Source: Planctomycetaceae bacterium
GTDB lineage: Bacteria > Planctomycetota > Planctomycetia > Pirellulales > Pirellulaceae
Direction of reading: 5' to 3'
DNA length: 54,763 nucleotides
Assembly: GCA_007121535.1 (NCBI GenBank)
Contig: SKKK01000028.1
Span: 1 to 54,763 of the forward strand
Part shown: piece after piece, positions 18,072-26,089 of the stretch
Layout: each line of letters starts with the position of its first letter
Numbering within the stretch: the first letter of the stretch is position 1
Program-made: the position numbers and the translations under genes
Notes under the pieces: generated by a model
Databases searched by the model: none
Told to the model about the DNA's origin: nothing
What the model saw: the letters and a program-made list of their open reading frames with translations, nothing else

Positions 18072-18154
18072 GTAGCCGAATTCCCGAGAATTCGGGCGGT
18101 CGTGACCAGGACGCCACGCTCGCCAACGCCCCGAATTCTCGGGAATTCGGCTAC
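18072..18154. repeat. Long perfect inverted repeat, EcoRI-rich palindrome family, copy 2
   Basis: The 25-base arms 18072-18096 and 18130-18154 are exact reverse complements around a 33-base loop. The arms start GTAGCCGAATTC and end in a second GAATTC, as in copy 1, but differ in the centre (CCCGA in place of GCCA) with matching changes in the opposite arm. The paired changes point to selection for the hairpin. Confidence 0.9.
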
Positions 18155-18585
18155 GCGCAACTTCCGAGACGCGGAATTGATCCGCGAATGGGTGCACGAC
18201 AGGCTGCACGCAACGTGAATTGCTTGTCGGCATTTTTTGGTCGCGATCGGCGAACAATCCGATGCACGGCGAGGCGGCGGCGACGTCCTCGGAAATGCTA
18301 ACATCACACGCGCCGCCCCGTGATCCTGGTCGTTCGTGGGCAACCCCTCCCCACCACCGCTGACCGACCCGTCACGTTCGTTACGTCGTCCGCACCGATC
18401 CGCTTTGGACGCGATCCCGTCTTCGATCACGGCGTCGTTTACCGCCCCGTCGTCGCTTGCGGCGCAACTCCGCCAGGCGTCGAGTCGGCCGGACTTCCGG
18501 AATCGGAATGACAGAAAGATGGCCGCCGCGGGCTCCCCGGCCGTCCTGATTTTCCTGTCCATCCATTTTCCTGTCCGTTGGAAGT

Positions 18586-18656
18586 GAACCGGCGGCGAAA
18601 AAGGGGATAAGTCCCATTGCGAAAATTGGACTTATCCCCTTTTCCGCACCCGGTTC
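18586..18656. repeat. REP-like palindrome with GGGGATAAGTCC arms
   Basis: The 16-base arms 18599-18614 and 18628-18643 (AAAAGGGGATAAGTCC and its complement) pair perfectly around a 13-base loop. An outer pair GAACCGG/CCGGTTC at 18586-18592 and 18650-18656 extends the structure. The sequence type resembles palindromes mobilised by REP-associated (RAYT) transposases; no transposase gene is nearby. Confidence 0.75.
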
Positions 18657-18941
18657 AGTCCCGGCGCGCGGTACAAAAAACGGTGCTCGTCCCCCAACCG
18701 CTCGGCAGCCAGTTCCGGCGGATCGCTGACCAAGCGGGCTCCGCGGTCGGACCGCAGCGTGCCCGCCTCGCCATGAAACACAATGCAGCCAGGCGGCGGT
18801 TGGTATCGACATCGCAGACGGCCAACACCCGCACATCGTCCATCGGATGCTGTGGGTCATGTCGTTTGACTCCCATCTTCGAATACCGGAAATACCAATG
18901 GTGCGCGACAGGTTCTGCAGTGACTCACAAACTTGGTTGGC

Positions 18942-19952
18942 TCAGTCCGTATGGCGCGGAACCCATGTCACGCGGCGGTTGGAAATGGCGGGCCGGTTCC
19001 TGTCGCGTGGATATTGCATTTCCGGGGCACCGCGTTCCCACGGATCGGGGCCGACCCATTCGCTACGGCGACCTTCGATCACCAGTTCGCTACGGTCCAG
19101 GTCCAAGGTGACGACCGCCCACAGGGGCTCGCGGTAGGCCGCCACATGGCGCAGGTAGGGGTGCGCTTTATGCAGCTCCGAAGCGTAGGTTTCCCGCGCC
19201 GCGGCGGCAGGCAGCCAGACGTAGGAGGCACTGTTGATCTGTACGTGAGGGATGCCTTCCAGGTGCTCGACGTAGTCCTGATGGAAATGGCCTGCGAAAA
19301 CGGCCAGCACGGTTCCCGGTCTCGCCGCTTGAGCTTGTTCCAGAATTTCGCGGACGGCCGGACCATTTTCGACGCCCGATGCGGGGTTGTCCAGCGGTTG
19401 ATGCAAAAACAGGCAGACCGGCCGATCGGTCTGCTCCAGTTGGCGACGGAGCCAGGCTTGCTGGTCGGCGGCGATAAACCGCCGATAGCCGCTGGCCTGG
19501 CCACCCGGATCGTTGCCGTCCAGCACGATGCCGCGGAGGGGCCCAGCGTCGAACGTGTAATAACGTCCCGGCATGTTGTAGAAGTCGACAGTCCTTTCCC
19601 GCGGGGCCCCACCGTCCATATCGTGATTGCCCAGCACGTGATAGCGGGCGCCGGGGAACGCGTTCCAAGCCGCCAGGAACGCTGCATTGCGCGGTTGTGG
19701 CTGGCAAAAGTCGCCCAGTTGAATGATGAAATCAACGCCGGCTGCTTCCATTTCCGCCACAAACGCCGTGATTCGCTCGATCCCATCGTGCATCACGTCC
19801 TGGTGTACGTCGGAAATCACACCGAAACGCAACGGGCGGGGGACACCCCAAACCGGCCGGGCCGCCAGCAGGCACGACGCCACCCCTATCCGTCGAAGAA
19901 ATGCCCGACGTGTTATCTGAAACCGTCGCTCGGCACCGTGCCTCTCCGTCAT
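18942..19952 (-). CDS. Tat-exported calcineurin-like metallophosphoesterase
   Basis: 336 residues from the ATG at 19952, which has AGGAGC about 7 bases upstream. The N-terminus is a Tat signal (RRFQITRRAFLRRIGVASCLLAARPVWG). The metallophosphoesterase motifs are in order: RFGVISDVHQD (DxH), FIIQLGDFCQ (GD), YHVLGNHDMDGG (GNHD), FLHQPLD, and VFAGHFHQDY (GHxH). Together they bind two metal ions. The enzyme would act on a phosphodiester or phosphomonoester substrate in the periplasm after folding in the cytoplasm. The C-terminal 90 residues hold a strand-rich extension (HVQINSASYVWLP). It stands alone, with palindromes on both sides. Substrate unknown. Confidence 0.92.
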   Translation of the reverse strand: MTERHGAERRFQITRRAFLRRIGVASCLLAARPVWGVPRPLRFGVISDVHQDVMHDGIERITAFVAEMEAAGVDFIIQLGDFCQPQPRNAAFLAAWNAFPGARYHVLGNHDMDGGAPRERTVDFYNMPGRYYTFDAGPLRGIVLDGNDPGGQASGYRRFIAADQQAWLRRQLEQTDRPVCLFLHQPLDNPASGVENGPAVREILEQAQAARPGTVLAVFAGHFHQDYVEHLEGIPHVQINSASYVWLPAAAARETYASELHKAHPYLRHVAAYREPLWAVVTLDLDRSELVIEGRRSEWVGPDPWERGAPEMQYPRDRNRPAISNRRVTWVPRHTD

Positions 19953-20303
19953 CGGTTGCTCCTGAGAAGTCTCCTGGAAATCGTCAACAACCCGTGTCGC
20001 CCTATTGTACGGCGCGCGACGGGAAACACAATACGCACGCGTAACCTGGGATGCTGAAGGGGGGTCAGGTCTTGACATTTAACTTTTCGCAATGTATGGA
20101 TTAGTTTCGAGGAACCAGTTGCCGGTGCGAGCGGCTTCGAGTTTGTAGTTGGTCAGGATCTCGAAGGGCAACTGAAGGCGGCGGTACAGCGTCATCGCCA
20201 TCGAAGCTCCAAGGACGGCCTTGTTGGACCACCTCGATACCGGGTCCCGGCATAGCATTGTTTCGCGGCAACCCGTCACTAAGTCTCCGCTTCGACACAG
20301 GAC
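19953..20303. other. Gene-poor stretch with RAYT-type motif
   Basis: At 20059-20082 there is GGGGTCAGGTCTTGACATTT, a sequence commonly seen at the edges of REP-associated transposase genes; here only the motif is left. A 66-residue minus-strand frame (20079-20279, ending LQLPFEILTNYKLEAARTGNWFLETNPYIAKS) is open, but I cannot match it to a family and regard it as a possible gene remnant. Confidence 0.35.
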
Positions 20304-21881
20304 TCAACGTTCGTCGTCAGCAAAACAGGGCAGCCGTTCGCTGCATTGAGCCATGATCTGTGCCGCCACCTGATTCGGGCCATAACCTCCCGGTAGCCGG
20401 ACCAGTGGTTTCCCGTAGCGATCGCAGAACTCTTTGACTTCACCATAGGAGTGACTTGCCCAACGGATCGCCAACAAGACAGCGGCGACATCCGTTCGAG
20501 CAACGTAGGGCTCGAAGTCTTGGAAGGACTGATGCTCTCGTGTCTCAATCCAGAGCACGTCTTTCAGGCCGAAGGCTTCCTTGATTGCCTTGTAGGCGCC
20601 ATCACGACGATCACCGCCAATGATGACGAGCGACCTGTCTTTCAGACGACGTACAACGTCCCGGACATCATCCGTTGGCGGCTTCTCACCCTTGGTCTCC
20701 GGCGGCGGATAACTTGCCATGAAGCGGTCGATTTCCCGCAGGACCAATTGGAATGCCGGGGGAACATCGGCATCCTCCGGCAGATCGTCGATGATGGGAC
20801 TCAGCAGTTCTCGCAGAACGCGGTTGCTGGGCGGCATCCCCCCGTCCACGAGTTCTTGGACGACGGCGATCAATGCGATCCACTCCGCCTTTGTATTTTG
20901 GGAGTCATTGCCGATCACCGACGCCTTGTGCCGGACTTTTCCCAATAGTTTGCGTTGCCTCTTGTTTCGTTCCCGGATCGCTTGAACGTCAGCGTCGAGG
21001 GCATCGATGCGAGCCTCCAGATCCGACCATTGATCGGGATGGGCGGGATCGCTGATTCGCATATAGCGTGCGATGAAGATCTGCCGTTCGGCAGCGGTCG
21101 CTCTTAGCCAATTGAACGTCGAAATCTGATCGGGGTCGGGTTGACCGTCGATGGTGTCGATGGCCACTCGCAAGGCGGATTGTGCCTCGGCCAACAGATC
21201 AAGCGAACGCTCGAATTCAGTCCGCAGCGTCTCCGGTTCTTCTTGGATCTGTCTGACCACGGACAGGGCGTTTGCCATGTTCTCGAAACAATTGGCGACC
21301 GTTTCGTACAGTTTGGGATCGGCTGGTGAGGGGCCACTTGAATGGCACATCCACAGGAAGCAATCGGGAACCTTTTTTGCCCGGGCGATGATATCCTGAT
21401 CCATCGGCTCGATGTCGGTGCGGTAGTCGGCCCCCTCCGCCAGCAGACGGCGGCGCGTGGCTGCCCATCTGGCGCCTTCGGTCTTGAGGTGACAACGCGT
21501 TTCGATGATCGGCAGATCGAATTCGGTGAACTTAGCCCAACGTTCGGGGTAGGAAACGGGCGCGGCTTCGGCGGGCGGGCTTGTCTGGCCCAGGGTCAGT
21601 TCAGGCAGAACCGCAGGCAGCGGGCCGACTGGATCGGCAGTCTGCGGCCCCGCCGGCACAGGTTCCGTGGCCACGGCAGCAGAGGTGGCTTCGACAGCGT
21701 CGGCGGCTGCCGATTCTTCGACGACCGTGGTCGCGATTGGATGGTCCGGAGCCTCTGTGACCTTCAACACGGCCTGAGCCAGTGCCCGAAGCTCGGTTCG
21801 GAGTTGGGCGTCCTCCTTCGCCGAAAGCACCAGGCGATGAACTACAGCATTCAGTGCTGAAGTCAATTCTTCCGAATCCAT
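20304..21881 (-). CDS. Large protein with DUF2325-like C-terminal domain
   Basis: 525 residues from the ATG at 21881, with GGAAGGGG upstream. Residues 1-125 are low complexity, acidic and rich in Ala/Val/Pro. The middle (130-380) is helical (WLRATAAERQIFIARYMRISDPAHPDQWSDLEARIDALDADVQAIRERNKRQRKLL). The last 110 residues form an alpha/beta domain of the DUF2325 kind: RSLVIIGGDRRDGAYKAIKEAFGLKDVLWIETREHQSFQDFEPYVARTDVAAVLLAIRWASHSYGEVKEFCDRYGKPLVRLPGGYGPNQVAAQI. In that family the GG motif and the buried S/H line suggest nucleotide or small-ligand binding, but activity is unproven. It is divergent from the PhyH gene and has no operon partners. Confidence 0.7.
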   Translation of the reverse strand: MDSEELTSALNAVVHRLVLSAKEDAQLRTELRALAQAVLKVTEAPDHPIATTVVEESAAADAVEATSAAVATEPVPAGPQTADPVGPLPAVLPELTLGQTSPPAEAAPVSYPERWAKFTEFDLPIIETRCHLKTEGARWAATRRRLLAEGADYRTDIEPMDQDIIARAKKVPDCFLWMCHSSGPSPADPKLYETVANCFENMANALSVVRQIQEEPETLRTEFERSLDLLAEAQSALRVAIDTIDGQPDPDQISTFNWLRATAAERQIFIARYMRISDPAHPDQWSDLEARIDALDADVQAIRERNKRQRKLLGKVRHKASVIGNDSQNTKAEWIALIAVVQELVDGGMPPSNRVLRELLSPIIDDLPEDADVPPAFQLVLREIDRFMASYPPPETKGEKPPTDDVRDVVRRLKDRSLVIIGGDRRDGAYKAIKEAFGLKDVLWIETREHQSFQDFEPYVARTDVAAVLLAIRWASHSYGEVKEFCDRYGKPLVRLPGGYGPNQVAAQIMAQCSERLPCFADDER

Positions 21882-21979
21882 ATGTCCCCTTCCCGCCAAT
21901 GGTTCATGTAGCCCCCGTCTCCTGATAGAATAACACACGGCGGACGGTTCAAACCACCAGCATCCAAGCCGAACAGGAA

Positions 21980-22729
21980 ATGACAGACTTGCAGGACAAA
22001 CGACGGGACTTGGAACGCGATGGATACATCGCCATCGCCGATTTGCTGACGGTCCGGCAGGTAGCGTGGTATTTGGAGTGCTACGACGCGATCCTGTCGG
22101 GCCAAATCGACGCCGGGCATTGGCGTTCGGATCTCGGCTCCGGCCAATCCCGGAAGCGGGAGGGCGTCGAGAACATCACGCAGATCATGTGGCCCAGTGA
22201 ATTGATCCCCGAACTGTTGGACAGCCCGGCCTATCGGCATGCGCTCGATATCGCCCGGCACTTGTTGGGCGACGACATGGCCTTCGACTTCGACATGTTG
22301 ATCGACAAGGCGCCGGGCACCGAGACGCCAACGCCGTTCCATCAAGACATGGCCTACTGGGTGGATCTGCCCGACCGCCGAGCCGTGAGTTGCTGGATCG
22401 CCTTGGACGAAGCCACCATGGACAACGGCTGCATGTGGTTTGCCCCCGGTTCCCATCAGCTTCCGTTGCGACAGCATCGCTGGCACGGCAAGGGCGGTGG
22501 TGCTCTGGAGTGCGATGGGAGCGAAGCCGAGTGCATCTGTGTTCCGCTGAAGCCGGGCTCGTGTACGTTCCACCATGGCGGCGTGATGCATTACAGCCGT
22601 GGCAATTCCACGGCAGGCCATCGCCGGGCACTGATCATCAATCTCCGCCCGGAAGCCATGATCCGCTTCGAGCGTGAACGGGGTTTCGATCACGGCAAGA
22701 CAAAGAATGTCCGCGAACTCAGGACGTGA
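21980..22729 (+). CDS. Phytanoyl-CoA dioxygenase (PhyH) family protein
   Basis: 249 residues forming an Fe(II)/2-oxoglutarate-dependent oxygenase. The metal ligands are visible: PFHQDMAYW gives the HxD pair and HHGGVMHYSRGNSTAGHRRALIINLRPE gives the distal His and the 2-oxoglutarate-binding Arg. Flanking features are typical (GYIAIADLLTVRQV at the start; SCWIALDEATMDNGCMWFAPGSHQL). The family hydroxylates varied lipids and secondary metabolites. The substrate cannot be told from sequence and no biosynthetic neighbours are present. It starts 98 bases from the divergent DUF2325 gene. Confidence 0.9.
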   Translation: MTDLQDKRRDLERDGYIAIADLLTVRQVAWYLECYDAILSGQIDAGHWRSDLGSGQSRKREGVENITQIMWPSELIPELLDSPAYRHALDIARHLLGDDMAFDFDMLIDKAPGTETPTPFHQDMAYWVDLPDRRAVSCWIALDEATMDNGCMWFAPGSHQLPLRQHRWHGKGGGALECDGSEAECICVPLKPGSCTFHHGGVMHYSRGNSTAGHRRALIINLRPEAMIRFERERGFDHGKTKNVRELRT

Positions 22730-22863
22730 CGGTGGAACGGCATGGCTGTTGGACTTGATAAGCACCCGGTCGGATACTACTTGGTGGAATTGGGCGAAAG
22801 GGGTCGCCTGAATCGTACGGTTGGCATAACCTGGCGGCTACGCTTGACGTTGACTTCGGCTTG

Positions 22864-23907
22864 TTACGCGACGACTCGAATCGTTCCACGGGCATCCACG
22901 CGACCAATGTGCCACACCTGGACGCCCCCGGCGGCGGCTTTCTGTTCGAAGTCTGCCACCGATTTGCTGTCGACGCCGACCAGCAGACCGCCGGACGTTT
23001 GAGGGTCGAAGATCAGCATGTCCGCTTGCTGTTGGTCAGCCGATGCGAACACGACCCGGTCCCCGTAGGCGTCCCGATTGCGGTACGCGCCGCCGGGGAT
23101 CATGCCCAACGCCATGTACTCGGCGACCCCGGGCAGTTGGGGCAACGAGGCCAGCGAGAGTTCAGCACCCAGTTGACGATCGTCACCCAGCATTTCGCTG
23201 AGATGTCCGGCGAGTCCAAACCCGGTGACGTCGGTCATCGCATGGACACCGACCGCCAAAGCTGTCTCGGCAGCGGCGCGATTCAAGGCTGTCATGCTGT
23301 CGACCGCTGTGACGACGTGGTCCGGAGCGGCCAATTCGGCCTTCATCGCGGTTGCCAGGATGCCCGTTCCCAGCGGTTTGGTCAGCAGCAGCGCGTCGCC
23401 CGCCTTCAAGCCGCGGTTGCGAATGATGGCTTCCGGATGCGTCAACCCGATCACGGCCATGCCATATTTGGGTTCAGGATCCTCGACCGTATGCCCGCCG
23501 GCGATCAGGCAATCGGCTTTCGCCGCGACGGCCGCGCCGCCAGCCAGCACTTCGCCCAACATTTCCGCTGGCAAGTCACGCGGCCAGCTTACCAGGTTCA
23601 AGGCGGCCAAGGGGCGTCCGCCCATCGCGTAGATATCCGATAAAGCGTTCGCCGCCGCGATCCGGCCCCAGGTATGCGGGTCATCGACCAGCGGGGTGAT
23701 GAAATCCGCCGTGAACAGGATCGCCAAGTCGTCCGACACGCGCAGCGCGGCCGCGTCGTCCAGCGTCTCGGCCCCGACCAACAGCCGAGGATCGACACTG
23801 GGCGTCAAATGATTCAGGATGCTGCGCAGGTCGCACGGACCCAATTTGGCCGCTCACCCAGCGGCCGTGGTCCATTGCGTCAAACGCTGTCTGGGAACTT
23901 GTGCCAT
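22864..23907 (-). CDS. selD: Selenide, water dikinase containing selenocysteine (in-frame TGA at 23854-23856)
   Basis: The open frame without stops begins only at a TTG at 23844, which would remove the catalytic segment. Reading upstream in the same frame gives an ATG at 23907 with GAGAGG nine bases before it, and MAQVPRQRLTQWTTAAGUAAKLGPCDLRSIL. The U is TGA at 23854-23856. It aligns with the E. coli SelD segment LTQYSHGAGCGCK, where Cys17 is catalytic and the lysine (kept here) binds ATP; the second Cys is Ala here. The remaining family motifs are intact (DDAAAL, ADFITPLVDDPHTWGRIAAANALSDIYAMGG, IAGGHTVEDPEPKYGMAV, DVTGFGLAGH, DPQTSGGLL). The enzyme makes selenophosphate from selenide and ATP. 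Total 347 residues. Ten bases after the TGA a 6-pair hairpin with loop CGUGC could be the bacterial SECIS element. Confidence 0.9.
23827..23856 (-). promoter_or_regulatory. Candidate bacterial SECIS element of selD
   Basis: After the TGA (23856-23854) and a 10-base spacer, bases 23843-23838 (UGGGUC) pair with 23832-23827 (GACCUG), including two G-U pairs, around the loop CGUGC. Distance and an apical loop with G and U agree with bacterial SECIS hairpins read by SelB. Pairing was done by hand. Confidence 0.5.
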
Positions 23908-24023
23908 CAGTGATTACCTCTCGTAAAACGTGGCCAACTTTGTGTGGAGCGTCGTTCAGGCAAAGGACTTGGCCAGAATCGACTTCCCGGGTTTCTCGGG
24001 TCTTCCGGTAAGCGGCGCGGTCC

Positions 24024-24956
24024 TTAGTGCATTTCGATCGAGCAGGTGCCGAGTCCGCTCCGCAGGTAGTTGAATTGGACGTTGGGGTGATCGGCTAGCA
24101 GCGACATCGGGACGGACGAATCGGCGATCCCCTTGGCGATCATCAGACACGTCAGTCGCTGGCCGAACGGATTATCGTGGGTTCCGGCGTGCCAGATCGA
24201 GACCTTTTCGGCTTTCCAGGTTTCGACGGGTCCGACGGTGACGGCCGAGGTGGGCACCAACGAGATGTTCCCACCGCCGCTGGTACGGGCATTCTGTGCC
24301 ACGGTCAGCGGATGCAATTCCACCACGCGAGTCGCCAATTTGCGGTACTCGTCGGCTGGTGGCGGCGTATCCTTCCACTTGCCCTTGCGCCGCAGCGGAT
24401 CGTTGAACGCCCAGTGCTTCACGTCGCCCTGACCGCCCTGCATCAAGGCACACCGCACGCCCGCGTCCCAACTCTCGCGGAATTCCTTCGTATCCGCCTT
24501 GGGAAAGTGCAAATGGGCATCGGGAATCCGTAGGCCACGGTCGATGCGATCGAACAGCATCTCGCGATCACAACGCTCGAAAGACAACGGATGCGTCGGC
24601 GAAACTTCCTTTCCGTCGATGACCCATTCGTCCATTCCCCAAAAATGTGCCGAGCGAACGTCGATTTTCAACGTGTTGACTATTCGGGCGACCAGCGGCA
24701 GTTGTTCGGTGGGACCGATCGGGCCGCAGACTCCCACCGGATTATCGTCGGTGGATTGTTGCCAGGCCTCGATGTACTCCAACGCTTCGGCCAGATACAA
24801 ATCCTCGCGCGTATCATACAGGACGACCTTGAAACCGGGCCGCGAGAGCTTGGCGATCTTCTGTGGCGTCAACGCGGCAGCATCCTCGATCAGTTCCAGG
24901 TCCAATGTGGTATAGTCCCACCAATCGGGCGCGATTGCGCTAAGTCGTCGTGCCAT
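24024..24956 (-). CDS. Glucosamine-6-phosphate deaminase-like (NagB/RpiA fold) protein
   Basis: 310 residues from the ATG at 24956, with AGGGAG upstream. Motifs of the NagB fold are present: [21 protein letters not shown] in the first half; [37 protein letters not shown], where the DEW resembles the DEY of the deaminase; and [19 protein letters not shown], matching the GGxGxDGHIAFNEP active-site loop but with VKHWAFNDP in place of DGHIAFNEP. Later: [17 protein letters not shown], which resembles the VPTMALTVG of NagB. The changes in the active loop suggest a related sugar-phosphate isomerase or a changed substrate. It lies downstream of the Tat TIM-barrel gene on the same strand (162 bases). 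Sugar-phosphate handling together with a nearby sulfatase would suit polysaccharide breakdown. Confidence 0.78.
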   Translation of the reverse strand: MARRLSAIAPDWWDYTTLDLELIEDAAALTPQKIAKLSRPGFKVVLYDTREDLYLAEALEYIEAWQQSTDDNPVGVCGPIGPTEQLPLVARIVNTLKIDVRSAHFWGMDEWVIDGKEVSPTHPLSFERCDREMLFDRIDRGLRIPDAHLHFPKADTKEFRESWDAGVRCALMQGGQGDVKHWAFNDPLRRKGKWKDTPPPADEYRKLATRVVELHPLTVAQNARTSGGGNISLVPTSAVTVGPVETWKAEKVSIWHAGTHDNPFGQRLTCLMIAKGIADSSVPMSLLADHPNVQFNYLRSGLGTCSIEMH

Positions 24957-25060
24957 TCGAGTCTCCCTGAGGTTAAAGGCGAACGAAAGGTTCTGCGTGT
25001 AAGCGAACCACAATCTACGTAAGTTTGCCGACAAGATCAACCGCATGCTAAGCGGTTTGC

Positions 25061-25082
25061 CCGAAAACGACCTCCCGACCCC
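25061..25082. repeat. Half-copy of the GGGGTCGGGAGTCGTTTTCGG palindrome
   Basis: CCGAAAACGACCTCCCGACCCC matches the right arm of the palindrome at 38301-38321 with one extra C. No left arm is found, so this is a solitary half. Confidence 0.6.
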
Positions 25083-25118
25083 CTCCGCGAAACGCGACAC
25101 GAAGCCGTTTGCCCGTCC

Positions 25119-26069
25119 TTAGCTGCCCAGTTCACGAGTATACTCCGCGTTGGCTCGGATCTCGTCGAAAAACCGAGGGTACATGCCGATGATGACTCCA
25201 TCGATGGGCTTGATGTTTTCAAAGGCGAATTGGAACGCGGCGCGCACCGAGGCCTGGCCGGTGCATAACCGGCCGCTGCCCAGGATCTTGAACGCCAGGC
25301 ACGGCTGATCCACCTGCCGCATCACCCGGGTCATGACCTGCGGGTCGTCCTTGAAAAACGGGTAGGCGATCTCCAGCGTCGGAAGCTCGGCGACTTCGGC
25401 CTGCCGATCCGGCACCAGCGATCGAGTCAGGAAGTAGAAGCAGGTCATGAACAGATCGACGGGCCAGCCTTCGTCCGCAACCCGCTTGATGCAGTCCGGA
25501 TTATGAGCCGAAACGCCGGCCAGCACACCTACATCATGAGCGGCCTTGACGTAATCGTGCACCTGATCCGCTCGGCCTTGAGCGAACAGTCGATCGGTCG
25601 CGCCACCATGGTGCACCATGGCGATGGGCCTCGTCTGCTGGACGACTTGGGCGACCGTCTTGGGATCGGAGTGCAGGCAGATGCGTTTCATCTCCGAGCC
25701 CTGACGATCGCATTCGGCCAACGCCGCCAGGATGTCGTCCCGGACGGCGAACTGGAAGGCATCGATCCCCGTCTGTTCGCAATCCCGCAGGAACCGGACC
25801 GTTCTTTTGATCGTAAAGTACTCGCGCATGTGCTGGTCGGCATGCGGTCCCATGTAGGAGTACCCCAGCAAGGTATTGCTGCCGACCAGCATGCGGCTGA
25901 TGCGATGATCGCCCAGCGAAATCATCGGCAACGGCTCAGGATCGGGCCTCGCGGCGCCGACCGGCGACGCGGCGGATGGGGCCGCCACGCCAGCGACGGC
26001 GGCTGCCGAACACTGCTTGAGAAAACTTCGCCTGCTGGCCGAATCCATCTGACGCGGTTCGTTTCCCAT
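25119..26069 (-). CDS. Tat-exported TIM-barrel protein, aldo/keto-reductase-like
   Basis: 316 residues; the ATG at 26069 sits 8 bases after a perfect AAGGAGG. A Tat signal (SRRSFLKQCSAAAVAGVAAPSAA) is followed by MISLGDHRISRMLVGSNTLLGYS, the kind of opening seen in aldo/keto-reductase-like and related (beta/alpha)8 proteins. Further motifs: TGIDAFQFAVRDDILAALAECD, KRICLHSDPKTV, PIAMVHHGGATDRLF, VGVLAGVSAHNPDCIKRVADEGWPVDLFMTCFYFL, CLAFKILGSGRLC, and VIIGMYPRFFDEIRANAEYTREL at the end, where reductases bind the NADP. The catalytic Tyr/Lys pair is not obvious. It follows the sulfatase by 20 bases and is probably cotranscribed. The export signal together with this fold is common in Planctomycetes; the substrate is unknown. 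Confidence 0.8.
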   Translation of the reverse strand: MGNEPRQMDSASRRSFLKQCSAAAVAGVAAPSAASPVGAARPDPEPLPMISLGDHRISRMLVGSNTLLGYSYMGPHADQHMREYFTIKRTVRFLRDCEQTGIDAFQFAVRDDILAALAECDRQGSEMKRICLHSDPKTVAQVVQQTRPIAMVHHGGATDRLFAQGRADQVHDYVKAAHDVGVLAGVSAHNPDCIKRVADEGWPVDLFMTCFYFLTRSLVPDRQAEVAELPTLEIAYPFFKDDPQVMTRVMRQVDQPCLAFKILGSGRLCTGQASVRAAFQFAFENIKPIDGVIIGMYPRFFDEIRANAEYTRELGS

Positions 26070-26089
26070 CTCATTAACCTCCTTACGGC

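Larger units (their letters stand above)
18012..18941. other. Gene-free stretch with two palindromes and coding remnants
   Basis: Contains the palindromes at 18072-18154 and 18586-18656. On the minus strand, 18655-18870 shows two short stretches that look like gene debris in different frames: VRVLAVCDVDTNRR, like the start of a Gfo/Idh/MocA oxidoreductase, and CIVFHGEAG followed by LVSDPPELAAERLGDEHRFLYRAPGLNRVRKRG, like a protein C-terminus ending inside the palindrome. Neither is a complete gene. Confidence 0.4.
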
